The notes: generated from the letters alone by a model not told the origin. A stretch of DNA of 64,000 bases from Sphingomonas sp. PsM26 (GCA_030433805.1 JARUXA010000017.1:62001-126000); one strand, 5' to 3'. Shown: positions 29,021 through 37,874, numbered from the stretch's first letter. Made by a program: numbers and translations.

Positions 29021-29431
29021 ATGCTGATCCCGGTCGAGAAGGCCCTTTCCGTCGTTGCGTGCAATACTTGCCGCGTGTCCGCAGACGCCCGCGAGGACGC
29101 CGACGGCGTGCGCGGTGGCGCAATGCTGGTCGCCGCGCTGGAAGCTGCGAAGGCCGCCGATCCCCGTTATGCCGATGTCGCGATCCAGCAGATGCCGTGC
29201 CTGTTTTCGTGCAGCGAGCATTGCTCGGTGCACCTGCGCGCGCCCGGCAAGGTCGGCTATCTGCTTGGGCGCTTCACCCCCGATGCGGACGCGGCGCGCG
29301 CGATCCTCGATTACGCGGTCCATTACGCCGACAGCGCGGAGGGGCGCGTACCGTTCAAGGACTGGCCGCAGGGCATCAAGGGCCACTTCATCGCGCGCAC
29401 GCCACCGGAGGGCTATCTTGTCGAAGCTTGA
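29021..29431 (+). CDS. DUF1636 family putative metal-binding protein
   Basis: This 136-residue protein has two cysteine pairs in a thioredoxin-like ferredoxin pattern: CNTCR near residue 15 and CLFSCSEHC near residues 64-72, followed by GKVGYLLGRF. DUF1636 proteins are often encoded in B12 or cobalt loci and are thought to bind a metal or Fe-S cluster; no reaction is established. It lies 34 bp after bluB and overlaps the permease gene by 14 nt. Confidence 0.8.
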   Translation: MLIPVEKALSVVACNTCRVSADAREDADGVRGGAMLVAALEAAKAADPRYADVAIQQMPCLFSCSEHCSVHLRAPGKVGYLLGRFTPDADAARAILDYAVHYADSAEGRVPFKDWPQGIKGHFIARTPPEGYLVEA

Positions 29432-30491
29432 TCGCCCGCACGCGTCCGCCCTGTCGTCTCCGATCGACCGCCCGACGCTCAGGCGACGGATCGGGCTGTT
29501 GTACGTCCTGCTGATCGGCGCGAACGTCGGCGCGTGGATCTGGGCGCTTGCGCTGTTCCACGCACAGCCGCTGATGCTCGGCACCGCGCTGCTGGCCTGG
29601 GGGCTGGGGTTGCGCCACGCGGTCGATGCGGATCACATCGCCGCGATCGACAACGTCACGCGCAAGCTGATGCAGGACGGGCAGCGACCGATGGCGGTCG
29701 GCTTCTGGTTCGCGATCGGGCACAGCATGATCATCCTGCTGGCCTCGGTCGCGGTTGCGTTCACGGCCTCGGCGCTGTCGGGGTTCGAGGCGCTGAAGGC
29801 GAGCGGCGGGGTGATCGCGACGATCGTGTCGGCGGCGTTCCTGTTCACCATCGCCGCGATGAACCTCGTCATCCTGCGCTCGGTCTGGCGGACGTTCCAG
29901 CATGTGCGCAGCGGGGGCGCCTATGTCGACGAGGATCTCGACATGCTGCTGGGCGGGCGCGGATTGCTGTCGCGCATCTTCCGTCCGCTGTTCCGGCTGG
30001 TGTCGCGCAGCTGGCATATGGCGCCGCTTGGGTTCCTGTTCGGGCTGGGGTTCGACACGGCGACCGAGGTTGCGATCCTGGGGCTGTCGGCGGCGCAGGC
30101 GGCGCACGATTTTGCGCTCGGGCCGGTGCTGGTGCTGCCCGCGCTGTTCGCGGCGGGGATGGCGCTCATCGATACGACCGACGGCATCCTGATGCTCGGC
30201 GCGTATGAGTGGGCGTTCGTCAAGCCGATCCGCAAGCTCTACTACAATATCACGATTACCGCGGTCTCCGCGTTCGTGGCGATCGTGATTGGCGGGATCG
30301 AGACGCTTGCGCTGATTGCGGACAAGCTGGGGTTGCACGGCGGCGTCTGGTCTGCGGCGAGCGATCTGGGGGGGCGGTTCAACCTGCTCGGTTTCGGGAT
30401 CATCGGGGTGTTCGCCTTGTGCTGGATCGTCAGTTGGGCGGTGTTTCGGTGGAAGCGGTTCGATGAGATCGAGGTGCGCTACGGGGGGTGA
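29418..30491 (+). CDS. NiCoT-family nickel/cobalt permease
   Basis: TTG 29418 is chosen because GGAGGG lies 5 nt upstream inside the DUF1636 gene; there is no suitable ATG. The 357-residue protein has about eight hydrophobic segments and the NiCoT signatures RHAVDADHIAAIDN (metal-selective HX4DH), FGLGFDTATEVAIL and DTTDGILMLGAYEWAF. It should import Co2+ (or Ni2+) across the inner membrane and so feed the cobaltochelatase. It is the last gene under the cobalamin riboswitch. Confidence 0.9.
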   Translation: MSKLDRPHASALSSPIDRPTLRRRIGLLYVLLIGANVGAWIWALALFHAQPLMLGTALLAWGLGLRHAVDADHIAAIDNVTRKLMQDGQRPMAVGFWFAIGHSMIILLASVAVAFTASALSGFEALKASGGVIATIVSAAFLFTIAAMNLVILRSVWRTFQHVRSGGAYVDEDLDMLLGGRGLLSRIFRPLFRLVSRSWHMAPLGFLFGLGFDTATEVAILGLSAAQAAHDFALGPVLVLPALFAAGMALIDTTDGILMLGAYEWAFVKPIRKLYYNITITAVSAFVAIVIGGIETLALIADKLGLHGGVWSAASDLGGRFNLLGFGIIGVFALCWIVSWAVFRWKRFDEIEVRYGG

Positions 30492-30577
30492 TGGGGGTTC
30501 CGTGCGATAGACGATCGGCGTTGCCGCGCAGGCGGGACTCTGCGAAGATTGGGTTACGGAACCGTCATTGACTGTTT

Positions 30578-30658
30578 TCCCGCGAAAGCGGGAATCCAGG
30601 GACGAGCGGAACAACGGCTTTCGGCTCACGCGACTCCTGGACTCCCGCCTTCGCGGGA
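30578..30658. repeat. Short inverted-repeat (REP-like) element
   Basis: Two 23-nt arms (30578-30600 and 30636-30658) are inverted copies with two mismatches; each is itself palindromic (TCCCGCGAAAGCGGGA). It sits between the convergent permease and mtnA genes and could also act as a bidirectional terminator. A related but different element is at 52809-52911. The rest of 30492-30710 holds no gene that I can see. Confidence 0.6.
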
Positions 30659-30710
30659 GAACAGCGATGGTTTTGGAGAGGCCATGCCTGCGCGGGGATG
30701 ACGGCCCGGC

Positions 30711-31781
30711 CTATCCGCCGAACGCCTCCGCGAGTGCGGTCGCACCGACGATCCGGCCCTTGTCGGTGATGTATTCGCTGACCAGGCGCGCAGGGGTGAT
30801 GTCGAACGCGGGGTTCGCGGCGGGGGACGCGGTCACCGCGATCCGCCGCAGCACGCCATGCTGGTCCGGGCCTTCGATCGACAGGACTTCGCTGGCGACG
30901 CGTTCCTCGACATGGACCGACGCCCCGTCTGCAGTGTTCGCATCGTAGGTGGAGGACGGGAGCGCGACCACGAACGGGATGCCGTTGTCGTGCGCCGCCA
31001 GTGCCTTCAGATACGTCCCGATCTTGTTGCAGACGTCGCCGTTGCGCGTGACGCGGTCGGTGCCGACGATGACGAGATCGACCTGTCCGCGCTGCATCAG
31101 CAGCCCGCCGGCATTGTCGACGATATAGCTGTGCGGCACGCCGTGCCCCGCCAGTTCAAGCGCGGTGAGCGCGCCCTGGTTGCGCGGACGAGTTTCGTCG
31201 ACCCAGACGTGGAGTGGAATACCGAGATCGTGCGCCATGTAGAGCGGCGCGGTTGCCGTGCCCCAGTCGACCGTCGCGAGCCAGCCCGCGTTGCAATGCG
31301 TCAGAATGTTGAGCGGCCTGTCGGGGTTGCGCGCCGCCAGATTCTTTAGGATTTCCAGCCCTGCCCGTCCGATCGCCTCGTTGATCGCGACATCCTCGTC
31401 GCACAGGGCTGCTGCATCGGCATAGGCGGCGGCGGCGCGGTCCTGTTCGGGGACGCGGGTCACGACCGCGCGGACCCGGTCGAGCGCCCATTTCAGATTG
31501 ACCGCGGTCGGGCGCGTTGCAAGCAACTGGCGATAGGCACGGTCGAGTGCTTCGTCGCCCGCATCCACGCGCAGCGCCAGTGCGAGCCCGTACGCTGCGA
31601 CCGCCCCGATCAACGGCGCACCACGCGTCGCCATGTCGGCGATCGCGTGCGCGCACTCGTCGGCGGTCGTCAGGCGCATCGGCTCGACCGACCAGGGGAG
31701 CTTGCGCTGGTCGAAGATGCCGACGCTCCAGCCGTCGGGATTGACCCAGATCGAGCGCGTCCGGGTTCCGGCGAGGATCAT
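30711..31781 (-). CDS. mtnA: S-methyl-5-thioribose-1-phosphate isomerase
   Basis: The 356-residue protein has ATRGAPLIGAVAAYG, NLKWALDRV, ILTHCNAGWLATVDWGTA (catalytic Cys) and IVGTDRVTRNGDVCNKIGTY (catalytic Asp), the MtnA/eIF2B-like set. It isomerises methylthioribose-1-phosphate to the ribulose form. Last gene of the minus-strand methionine-salvage operon; overlaps mtnC by 4 nt. Confidence 0.93.
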   Translation of the reverse strand: MILAGTRTRSIWVNPDGWSVGIFDQRKLPWSVEPMRLTTADECAHAIADMATRGAPLIGAVAAYGLALALRVDAGDEALDRAYRQLLATRPTAVNLKWALDRVRAVVTRVPEQDRAAAAYADAAALCDEDVAINEAIGRAGLEILKNLAARNPDRPLNILTHCNAGWLATVDWGTATAPLYMAHDLGIPLHVWVDETRPRNQGALTALELAGHGVPHSYIVDNAGGLLMQRGQVDLVIVGTDRVTRNGDVCNKIGTYLKALAAHDNGIPFVVALPSSTYDANTADGASVHVEERVASEVLSIEGPDQHGVLRRIAVTASPAANPAFDITPARLVSEYITDKGRIVGATALAEAFGG

Positions 31782-32464
31782 GCGGTCACCTGTTCGGGGA
31801 GGATCGTGTCGAAGCTGGTCGCGACGGGATAGCCGCTGGTTTCGTCGGGCGTGTCGCGCGCGAGCAGCGTGACCTGCATCCCCGCAGCAGACGCCGCCGC
31901 GAGTTCCTCCGCGATGTCGGAGAGGAACAGGATTTCCGCAGCGGGGACCCCGATGCGGTCAGCGATCGTGCGATAGGATGCCGCGTCGCGTTTGGCGCCG
32001 ACTGCTGTGTCGAAATTCCCTGCAAACAGCGGCGTCAGGTCGCCCGCCGCAGTGTGCGCGAACAGCAGTTTCTGCGCCGCGACCGACCCGGAGGAATAGA
32101 CGTACAGCGGCAGGCCCTGCGCGTGCCAGCGCTGGAGGCCCGTGATCGCATCGGAATAGACATGGCCGATCAGGCTGCCGTCGGCATAGCCTTCTGCCCA
32201 GATCATCCCCTGGATCGTCTTGAGCGGGGCAATCTTGCGGTCCTCGTCCTGCCATTCCAGCAACTGCGCGATCGCGCCCGGCACGTCGAGCGCCGGTTCC
32301 TTCGCAGCATCGCGCACGGCCTGCAGTTCGGCAGCGAGCCGGTCGGCATTGGCGGCAACGAACGCCGCAAGCCGCGCGCGGGCATAAGGGAACAGCACGT
32401 CGTGGACGAACGCGATGCTCGACGTCGTGCCTTCGATATCGGTGACGATCGCGCGGATGGTCAC
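31778..32464 (-). CDS. mtnC: Acireductone synthase (enolase-phosphatase E1)
   Basis: The 228-residue HAD enzyme begins AIVTDIEGTTSSIAFVHDVL (here DIEGT replaces DxDGT, as in E1) and has YVYSSGSVAAQKLLF, FDTAVGAKRD and ILFLSDIAEELAAA. It performs both the enolase and phosphatase steps that other bacteria split between MtnW and MtnX. Overlaps both neighbours by 4 nt. Confidence 0.93.
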   Translation of the reverse strand: MTIRAIVTDIEGTTSSIAFVHDVLFPYARARLAAFVAANADRLAAELQAVRDAAKEPALDVPGAIAQLLEWQDEDRKIAPLKTIQGMIWAEGYADGSLIGHVYSDAITGLQRWHAQGLPLYVYSSGSVAAQKLLFAHTAAGDLTPLFAGNFDTAVGAKRDAASYRTIADRIGVPAAEILFLSDIAEELAAASAAGMQVTLLARDTPDETSGYPVATSFDTILPEQVTA

Positions 32465-33012
32465 GCGGCCCCCGTGTACAGCGGCACGCCGCGCGCGATC
32501 GTGTCGCCGGTGAAGCTGGCGACCCAGCCGTCGGGTTCGGCGAACAGGCGGATCGCGGTGAAGCGCGGCGCCGGCCCCATGTCGAACCAGTGGCGCGTGC
32601 CCTCGGGCACTGCGATCAGGTCATCGCGGGTGCATTCCAGCGCATAGACCGCGTCGTCGCCACGGATGTAGAAGACGCCCGATCCCTCGACGAAGAAGCG
32701 GACTTCATCCTCGCCGTGGGTATGCTCGTCGAGGAACTTGGTGCGCAACGTCTCGCGCGCAGGATTGTCGGGGAGCAGGCGGATGACGTCGCACGAGCGA
32801 TAGCCACCCTGCTCCATCAGCCGGTCGATATCGTCGCGATACGCCGCGATCACGTCGGCGTCGCTTGCATCCTCGGGCAAGGTGACGCTCGCCGCCCAGC
32901 GTTCGAAGGTGATGCCGAGCGGGGCGAGCCTGGTCGCGATCTCGCCGGCGTCGGTCGTTTCCGATCGCACCGCATGCGGGGCCGCCAGATCGTAGAGGGT
33001 CAGCGTCGTCAT
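32461..33012 (-). CDS. mtnD: Acireductone dioxygenase
   Basis: ATG 33012 overlaps the mtnB stop by 4 nt; an upstream frame to 33045 exists only inside mtnB. The 183-residue cupin carries the metal ligands in HTHGEDEVRFFVEGSGVF (HxH...E) with a later His in GTRHWFDMG. With Fe2+ it gives the 2-keto acid precursor of methionine and formate. The aminotransferase at 33629 would complete the cycle. Confidence 0.93.
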   Translation of the reverse strand: MTTLTLYDLAAPHAVRSETTDAGEIATRLAPLGITFERWAASVTLPEDASDADVIAAYRDDIDRLMEQGGYRSCDVIRLLPDNPARETLRTKFLDEHTHGEDEVRFFVEGSGVFYIRGDDAVYALECTRDDLIAVPEGTRHWFDMGPAPRFTAIRLFAEPDGWVASFTGDTIARGVPLYTGAA

Positions 33013-33632
33013 GCTCCGCACCTTTCGAGTTTGAGCGTTTCCCATTCGCAGGCGAGCAGATATTCGACCGCTTCGGTCACGTGTTCGGCTTCGGCGATCG
33101 TGCGGCCCCAGGCGTACAGGCCGTGGCCGCGGATGTAGAAGGCGGGGACGATCGGGGCTTGCGCAACCAGCAGCGGTCGAAGGATCTCGGCCATCGCCGC
33201 CATGTCCTGGCTGTTCTCGACCAGCGGGATTGCGACGCGCGCCTCGTGCGTGTCGACGCCGGGGAAGATCTTGAGCAGTTCATAGCCGTCGAACACGATC
33301 TCGCGCGCGCCGCCCAGCGCGCGGCTGAGCACGACACCCGGCACCGAATGGGTGTGGAGGATCCCCCCCGCCCCCGCATCGACCGCGTAGATCAGACAAT
33401 GGAGCAACGTCTCCGCAGACGGGCGCTTGCCGTCGAGCGAGACGCCCTCGGCGGTGGCGCGCATGATCTGTTCGGGCGCGAGCCGCCCCTTGTGGCCGCC
33501 GGAGACGGTCAGCGCGAGCGTTCCATCCGGCAGGCGCGCCGAATAGTTTCCTGCGGTCGCGGGCGCGAGACCTGCGCGGTCGAGCCGGTTGCCTGCCGCG
33601 ATGATCGCGTCGGTGGCTTCGTCGAACGTCAT
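33009..33632 (-). CDS. mtnB: Methylthioribulose-1-phosphate dehydratase
   Basis: The 207-residue class-II aldolase-fold protein has SGGHKGRLAPEQIM, ILHTHSVPGVVLSR (zinc-ligand His pair) and YIRGHGLYAWGRTIAEAEHVTEAVEYL. It dehydrates methylthioribulose-1-phosphate. It overlaps mtnD and the aminotransferase gene by 4 nt each. Confidence 0.93.
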   Translation of the reverse strand: MTFDEATDAIIAAGNRLDRAGLAPATAGNYSARLPDGTLALTVSGGHKGRLAPEQIMRATAEGVSLDGKRPSAETLLHCLIYAVDAGAGGILHTHSVPGVVLSRALGGAREIVFDGYELLKIFPGVDTHEARVAIPLVENSQDMAAMAEILRPLLVAQAPIVPAFYIRGHGLYAWGRTIAEAEHVTEAVEYLLACEWETLKLERCGA

Positions 33633-34843
33633 GCAAGGAGCTTCTTGCGGAAATCGGCGACCCGCTCGGCGGCGAGCGCAAGCGTCGCTTCGTCCTTGGC
33701 GAAGCAGAAGCGGACATAGCCCGTCTGCGCGCGCTCGGCGTAGAAGGCCGAGACGGGGATCGTCGCGACCTTTGCCTCGACCAGCAGCCGGTGCGCGAAC
33801 TCCTCGTCACCCAGCGCGATCCCCGACGCGGCGAGGTCGACGATCAGGAACCACGTCGCCCCACCCGGCATCACAGCATAGCCCGCAGCAGCCAGTCGCT
33901 CGGCGAGGACAGTGCGCGCCTGCCGATAGATGTCGCGGTGGTTGGCGTGCCATTCGGACGGGAGCGCCAGTCCGTCCGCGACCGCCCATTGCAGCGGGGT
34001 CGCGGTGGTGAAGGTAAGGAACTGGTGCGTCGCGGCAATTGCGTCGGCAAGCGGCGGCGCGGCGATCGCCCAGCCGACCTTCCACCCGGTGAGCGAGAAG
34101 ATCTTGCCCGCCGATCCGATCTTGACCGTCCGGTCGCGGAGCGCGGGGATCGTCATCGGCGAGACATGCTCGCCCTCGAACATCATCGCCTCCCACACCT
34201 CGTCGCAGATCAGCGTAACGTCATGCCGCACGCACAGCTCGGCGATCGCGGCCCAGTCCGCCGCGCCGATCGCGCTTCCGGTCGGGTTGTTGGGGGTGTT
34301 GAGCAGCAATACCGCGGTCTTGTCGGTGATTGCCTCGGTCAGCGCCGCGATCGGCAGGTGCCAGTCGGGGGGCGTCAGGTCGACCAGCCGTGCGATCCCG
34401 CCCGCGCGTTGCACGAGCGGGAGATATGCGTCGTATAACGGCTGGACGAGAACGACTTCATCACCGGGCCGAACCAGCGCGAGCAACGCCGCGGCAAGCG
34501 CCTCGGTCGCGCCCGAGGTTACGACGACTTCATCGGTGGTGACCGCAAGCCTCTGTTCGCGCTGATAATAATCCACGATCGCGGACCGCAGTGCGGGAAG
34601 GCCCCGCATCGGCGGATATTGGCTCGATCGCTCGGTCAGTGCGCGCGCGGCGGCATCGAGCAGCTCGGCGGGGCCGTGGCCGATGCGCGCCATGTCGGGG
34701 AAACCCTGCCCCAGGTTGATCGCGCCGAGGTCCTGCGCGAGCCGCGACTGGCGTTCGAAGATGGTCGTTGGCGGGGGCAAAAGGCGGGGATCCCAGATTG
34801 ATGCAGCGGTGCTGGCGCCCCCTATAAAGCGTCGGCCCGGCAT
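33629..34843 (-). CDS. PLP-dependent class I/II aminotransferase, probably methionine-forming
   Basis: The 404-residue fold-type I aminotransferase has INLGQGFPD, NTPNNPTGSAI, CDEVWEAMMF and the Schiff-base lysine K247 in GSAGKIFSLTGWKVGW. It resembles YbdL/kynurenine-type enzymes, several of which transaminate 2-keto-4-methylthiobutyrate. As first gene of the mtn operon it most likely makes the last step to methionine (inferred from context). ATG 34843 has no clear ribosome site and the first ~20 residues look unconserved, so a shorter start is possible. Confidence 0.85.
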   Translation of the reverse strand: MPGRRFIGGASTAASIWDPRLLPPPTTIFERQSRLAQDLGAINLGQGFPDMARIGHGPAELLDAAARALTERSSQYPPMRGLPALRSAIVDYYQREQRLAVTTDEVVVTSGATEALAAALLALVRPGDEVVLVQPLYDAYLPLVQRAGGIARLVDLTPPDWHLPIAALTEAITDKTAVLLLNTPNNPTGSAIGAADWAAIAELCVRHDVTLICDEVWEAMMFEGEHVSPMTIPALRDRTVKIGSAGKIFSLTGWKVGWAIAAPPLADAIAATHQFLTFTTATPLQWAVADGLALPSEWHANHRDIYRQARTVLAERLAAAGYAVMPGGATWFLIVDLAASGIALGDEEFAHRLLVEAKVATIPVSAFYAERAQTGYVRFCFAKDEATLALAAERVADFRKKLLA

Positions 34844-34913
34844 GCGCAGCGAAAATGCGCCAGCGCCCCCCGCGCCAATTCTTGCGCGCGGGAAAGCGGT
34901 GGTTTCGCTCTTC

Positions 34914-36407
34914 TCAAGCCTTGCCAGTATCGGGAACGCGCAGCATCGCCAGCGCGGCCAGCGCCATCACCGCCGCCCCAATGGCCATCGTCCAGATCGG
35001 TTCGGTCGGGAAGAAGGCGCGCAGTACCGACCCCATCACGGTTGCCACGAGCAACTGCGGAATGACGATGAACACGTTGAAAAGTCCCATGTAAATCCCG
35101 AGCTTCGCTTGCGGCAGGCTCGATGCGAGGATCGCATAGGGCATGGCGAGGATCGACGCCCAGGCGATGCCGACGCCGACTTCGCTGAGGATCAGCCAGT
35201 GCGGATCGCGGATGACGAAGAAGCTAGCGAAGGCGGCGGCCCCGCACAGCAGGCCCGCGATATGCGTCCGCACCTTACCGATCTTGGCAGCGACGCGCGG
35301 GAGCACGAGCAACGCGATCAGCGCGGCGACGCCGTTATAGACCGCGAACAGCACGCCGACCCAGTCGCCCGCCGCGTTGTATGCCGCACTGGTGGGGTCG
35401 CTCGATCCGAACGCATATTGCGCGACCACCGGGGTCGAATAGATCCACATGATGAACAGTGCGGACCAGCTGAAGAACTGCACCAACGCCAGACGCTTCA
35501 TCACCACGGGCATCGCCGAAAAGTCGCCCACGATCATGCTCAGCGCATTGTCGGTATCGCCGCTGCGCGCGCGCCGGATCGCGACCGCGCTCGCCAGACC
35601 GTAGGCGACGAGCAGCGCGCCGAGCAGATAGACTTCCTTCTGCAACGCGAACGCCGGCACCGCGACGAGGATCACGACGCCCGCCGCGATCCACGCCGCG
35701 CTCCGCCCGAGCCCGCGCGCGGCGAGCGCACGCATCGGCTGGGCGAGATCCTCGGCGGCATCGCGCTCGTCGAACGACGCCATCTGTTCCGGGCTGTATT
35801 CGCGCGTGCTGCCGACGGTCCACAACACCGCGAGCAACAGCGCGACACCCCCCGCCCAGAAGCTGAACCGGACCGTATCGGGGACGCCGTCGAGTGCGGT
35901 TTCCGACACGCCGAGATGCGCGAGCACGAACGGGAAGATCGAGCCAACGACGGCCCCCGCCCCGATGAACACGGTCTGCAGCGCGTAACCGGCGCTATGC
36001 TGATCCTTGCGCAACATATCGCCGACGAACGCGCGGAACGGCTCCATCGATACGTTGATCGAGGCGTCGAGCACCCACAAGGTCAGCGCCGCCAGCCATA
36101 GTGCCTTGGCTTCGGGCATGACGAACAACGCCAGCGCCGCGAGGACCGCGCCTGCGAAGAAATAGGGCCGACGACGCCCGAAGCGGTTCCACGTCCGGTC
36201 GCTGTAATGGCCGATGATCGGCTGGACGAGCAGCCCGGTCAGCGGCGCGGCGATCCACAGATAGGACAGGTCGTCGAGCGATCCGCCGAGCGTCTGGAAG
36301 ATGCGGCTCATGTTCGCGTTCTGGAGCGCGAAGCCGATCTGGATCCCGAAGAAGCCGAAGCTGATGTTCCACAGGCCGCCGAAGCCCTGCACCGGTTTTT
36401 CGTTCAC
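34914..36407 (-). CDS. MFS sugar transporter (SLC45/maltose-type)
   Basis: The 497-residue protein has about 12 hydrophobic helices, GFFGIQIGFALQNANMSRIFQ at the first helix, the cytoplasmic loop GHYSDRTWNRFGRRRPYFF (MFS motif A, RFGRRRP) and SINVSMEPFRAFVGDM. This is the sugar:cation symporter group that in Caulobacter and sphingomonads imports maltose or sucrose beside TonB receptor/amylase genes. It is separated from the maltodextrin locus at 52963-64000 only by the island. An operator-like palindrome lies 94 bp upstream. Confidence 0.85.
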   Translation of the reverse strand: MNEKPVQGFGGLWNISFGFFGIQIGFALQNANMSRIFQTLGGSLDDLSYLWIAAPLTGLLVQPIIGHYSDRTWNRFGRRRPYFFAGAVLAALALFVMPEAKALWLAALTLWVLDASINVSMEPFRAFVGDMLRKDQHSAGYALQTVFIGAGAVVGSIFPFVLAHLGVSETALDGVPDTVRFSFWAGGVALLLAVLWTVGSTREYSPEQMASFDERDAAEDLAQPMRALAARGLGRSAAWIAAGVVILVAVPAFALQKEVYLLGALLVAYGLASAVAIRRARSGDTDNALSMIVGDFSAMPVVMKRLALVQFFSWSALFIMWIYSTPVVAQYAFGSSDPTSAAYNAAGDWVGVLFAVYNGVAALIALLVLPRVAAKIGKVRTHIAGLLCGAAAFASFFVIRDPHWLILSEVGVGIAWASILAMPYAILASSLPQAKLGIYMGLFNVFIVIPQLLVATVMGSVLRAFFPTEPIWTMAIGAAVMALAALAMLRVPDTGKA

Positions 36408-36500
36408 GTCGTCCCTCTCATGCCCGGTTCGTCACGACGGCCGGGCTTGTCGCGGGCCTGAGTGCCGACAAGCCGCGGCGCGCACAAGGGCACCGGGCGA

Positions 36501-36514
36501 TGCATACGAATGCA
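36501..36514. promoter_or_regulatory. Candidate LacI-type operator upstream of MFS and DUF6445 genes
   Basis: TGCATACGAATGCA is a near-perfect palindrome with a central CG, the form LacI/GalR regulators bind. It lies in the divergent promoter between the transporter (36407) and the DUF6445 gene (36579). Ten of 12 central bases match the site at 54060-54071 beside the LacI gene. Confidence 0.45.
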
Positions 36515-36578
36515 GCGTGGGACAGTGGGTTGTGCGGAGGCTTGCGTGAGGGGCCCGGGCGGTTCCAAGACACGCGCG

Positions 36579-37250
36579 ATGCAGACTCCACGCCTCCACC
36601 GGCAGGGCCGGGAACAAAATCCGCTGCTGGTGATCGACGATTTCTGGCCCGATCCCGAAATGCTGCGTGAAGACGCGGCGTCCCTGCGGATGAGCGAGAT
36701 CGGGCCGCATTACCCGGGTGTCCGCGCCGAAGTGCCGCCGCGGCTGGCGGAGACGATCCGGCGCAAGGTGGCCCCCTTGCTGGCCGAGCATTTCGGGCTG
36801 GATCCGGCACCGCGCGTGTCGGAGGCCTATTATTCGCTCGTCACGACTGATCCTGCGCGGCTCGCGCCGATCCAGCGGTTGCCGCATTTCGACGGGGTGG
36901 AAGCGCGCCGGATCGCGGTGCTGCTGTTCCTCGGACATGACGCGCAGGGTGGGACGGCATTTTACCGCCAGCGCGAGACGGGGTTCGAGAGCGTGGATGC
37001 GGCGCGGCTGGAGCGGTTCAGGGGCGCGCTTGCGGACGGCGTGCGGGCGCACGGGATGCCCGAGGCGGCGTATATTGCGGGCGATACGCCCTTGTACGAG
37101 CGGATCGCGGTGCAGCCGGGGGCGTATAATCGGGCGCTGGTCTATGCGGGGAACACGTTGCACTGCGCGGATTTGCCGTCCGAGGTGGTGTTGAGCGGGG
37201 ATCCGCTGGTGGGGCGGTTGACGTTGAATGTGTTCTTGTTTGACGAATGA
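36579..37250 (+). CDS. DUF6445 family protein (2-oxoglutarate oxygenase-like)
   Basis: ATG 36579 gives 223 residues: LLVIDDFWPDPEMLREDA, HYPGVRAEVP, AYYSLVTTDP, QRLPHFDGVEARRIAVLLFL, GGTAFYRQRETGFE, YIAGDTPLYERI, NRALVYAGNTLHCA and GRLTLNVFLF. The His/Asp in PHFDG and the later LHC resemble the metal site of double-stranded beta-helix oxygenases. Such genes commonly accompany TonB receptors and tryptophan-halogenase-like genes. Function unknown. The frame extends to 36462, but that leader lacks family sequence. Confidence 0.75.
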   Translation: MQTPRLHRQGREQNPLLVIDDFWPDPEMLREDAASLRMSEIGPHYPGVRAEVPPRLAETIRRKVAPLLAEHFGLDPAPRVSEAYYSLVTTDPARLAPIQRLPHFDGVEARRIAVLLFLGHDAQGGTAFYRQRETGFESVDAARLERFRGALADGVRAHGMPEAAYIAGDTPLYERIAVQPGAYNRALVYAGNTLHCADLPSEVVLSGDPLVGRLTLNVFLFDE

Positions 37251-37309
37251 GGGTGGACGGAGTGGGTTGTGCTTGCTTAGGAACTGCACGCCTAGGTAGC
37301 GACGCGCAG

Positions 37310-37355
37310 AAAACGGTAGAAATCAGCCGTTTTATGGGGGCTTCGGCCCCCTTTT
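37310..37355 (+). terminator. Hairpins and rho-independent terminator after the DUF6445 gene
   Basis: GGGGGC-TTCG-GCCCCC followed by TTTT (37336-37355) is a strong intrinsic terminator 86 bp past the DUF6445 stop. Just before it lies a second hairpin, AAAACGG (37310-37316) with CCGTTTT (37327-37333). The remaining 37251-37453 contains no gene. Confidence 0.7.
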
Positions 37356-37434
37356 CCTTGGCCTCCCCTATTCCCTAATCCTCCCCTCAAAAACCGCAGA
37401 AAACCGTCGTTTTCGGAATAGTCCCGGCACGTCG

Positions 37435-37456
37435 GTGACACATGGAGTGACACATG
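37435..37456 (+). promoter_or_regulatory. Twin GTGACACATG repeats overlapping the AlpA-like start
   Basis: GTGACACATG occurs at 37435-37444 and 37447-37456, the second ending in the start codon of the AlpA-like gene. A third copy is at 52736-52745 inside the integrase gene. Just upstream, GAAAACCGTCGTTTTCGG (37399-37416) is an inverted repeat resembling one at 41679-41695. These could be binding sites for the island's own regulator or recombination proteins. Confidence 0.35.
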
Positions 37457-37666
37457 AACGACGCACAGAACGAACCTGTTTCGGACCTGCTGTATGGGGT
37501 GGCGGCTATCGCCAAGCACCTGCAGCTGACGCCGAAACAGGTCTATCACCTGCACGACAAGGGCGACCTGCCGACCTTCAAGACCGGCGCGACGGTTTGC
37601 GCCCGGCGGTCGACGTTGGCGAAGCACTTCGCGGCACAGGAAGCGGCGGCGGCTCGGAATGGGTAA
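37454..37666 (+). CDS. AlpA/excisionase-like small DNA-binding protein
   Basis: The 70-residue protein LLYGVAAIAKHLQLTPKQVYHLHDKGDLPTF has a MerR/AlpA-type winged helix-turn-helix (residues ~12-50). GGAG precedes the ATG by 6 nt. Such proteins act as excisionase or transcription switch in P4-like islands. It overlaps the next gene by 8 nt. Confidence 0.65.
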   Translation: MNDAQNEPVSDLLYGVAAIAKHLQLTPKQVYHLHDKGDLPTFKTGATVCARRSTLAKHFAAQEAAAARNG

Positions 37667-37868
37667 GCGGCGCGGAGAGGCGCAGGACGCGCCCCGGACC
37701 GGCTCGTGCGCCGTCCGCATCGTTACGGTGCCCGATGGCTTCCAGGCGGTGCTCTGGCTAGCGCTGGACAGGCGATCGTTTGTCTATCCCGATCGGCCGG
37801 CGGCCCGCCGTGCTGGTGCCCACATGGCTGAGGCTCGACACTGCCCGCTCATCGACGAACAGGAATAA
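37659..37868 (+). CDS. Small hypothetical protein of the island's left module
   Basis: Sixty-nine residues, basic at the N-terminus (MGKRRGEAQDAP), with a middle segment AVRIVTVPDGFQAVLWLALDRR. It lies between two regulatory genes, overlapping one by 8 nt and ending 6 nt before the other, which supports translation. I recognise no family. Confidence 0.45.
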   Translation: MGKRRGEAQDAPRTGSCAVRIVTVPDGFQAVLWLALDRRSFVYPDRPAARRAGAHMAEARHCPLIDEQE

Positions 37869-37874
37869 TCCAGC

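Noticed and set aside
37251..37433. tRNA gene as island attachment target
   Set aside because: No cloverleaf could be built; the structure there is a terminator and hairpins.
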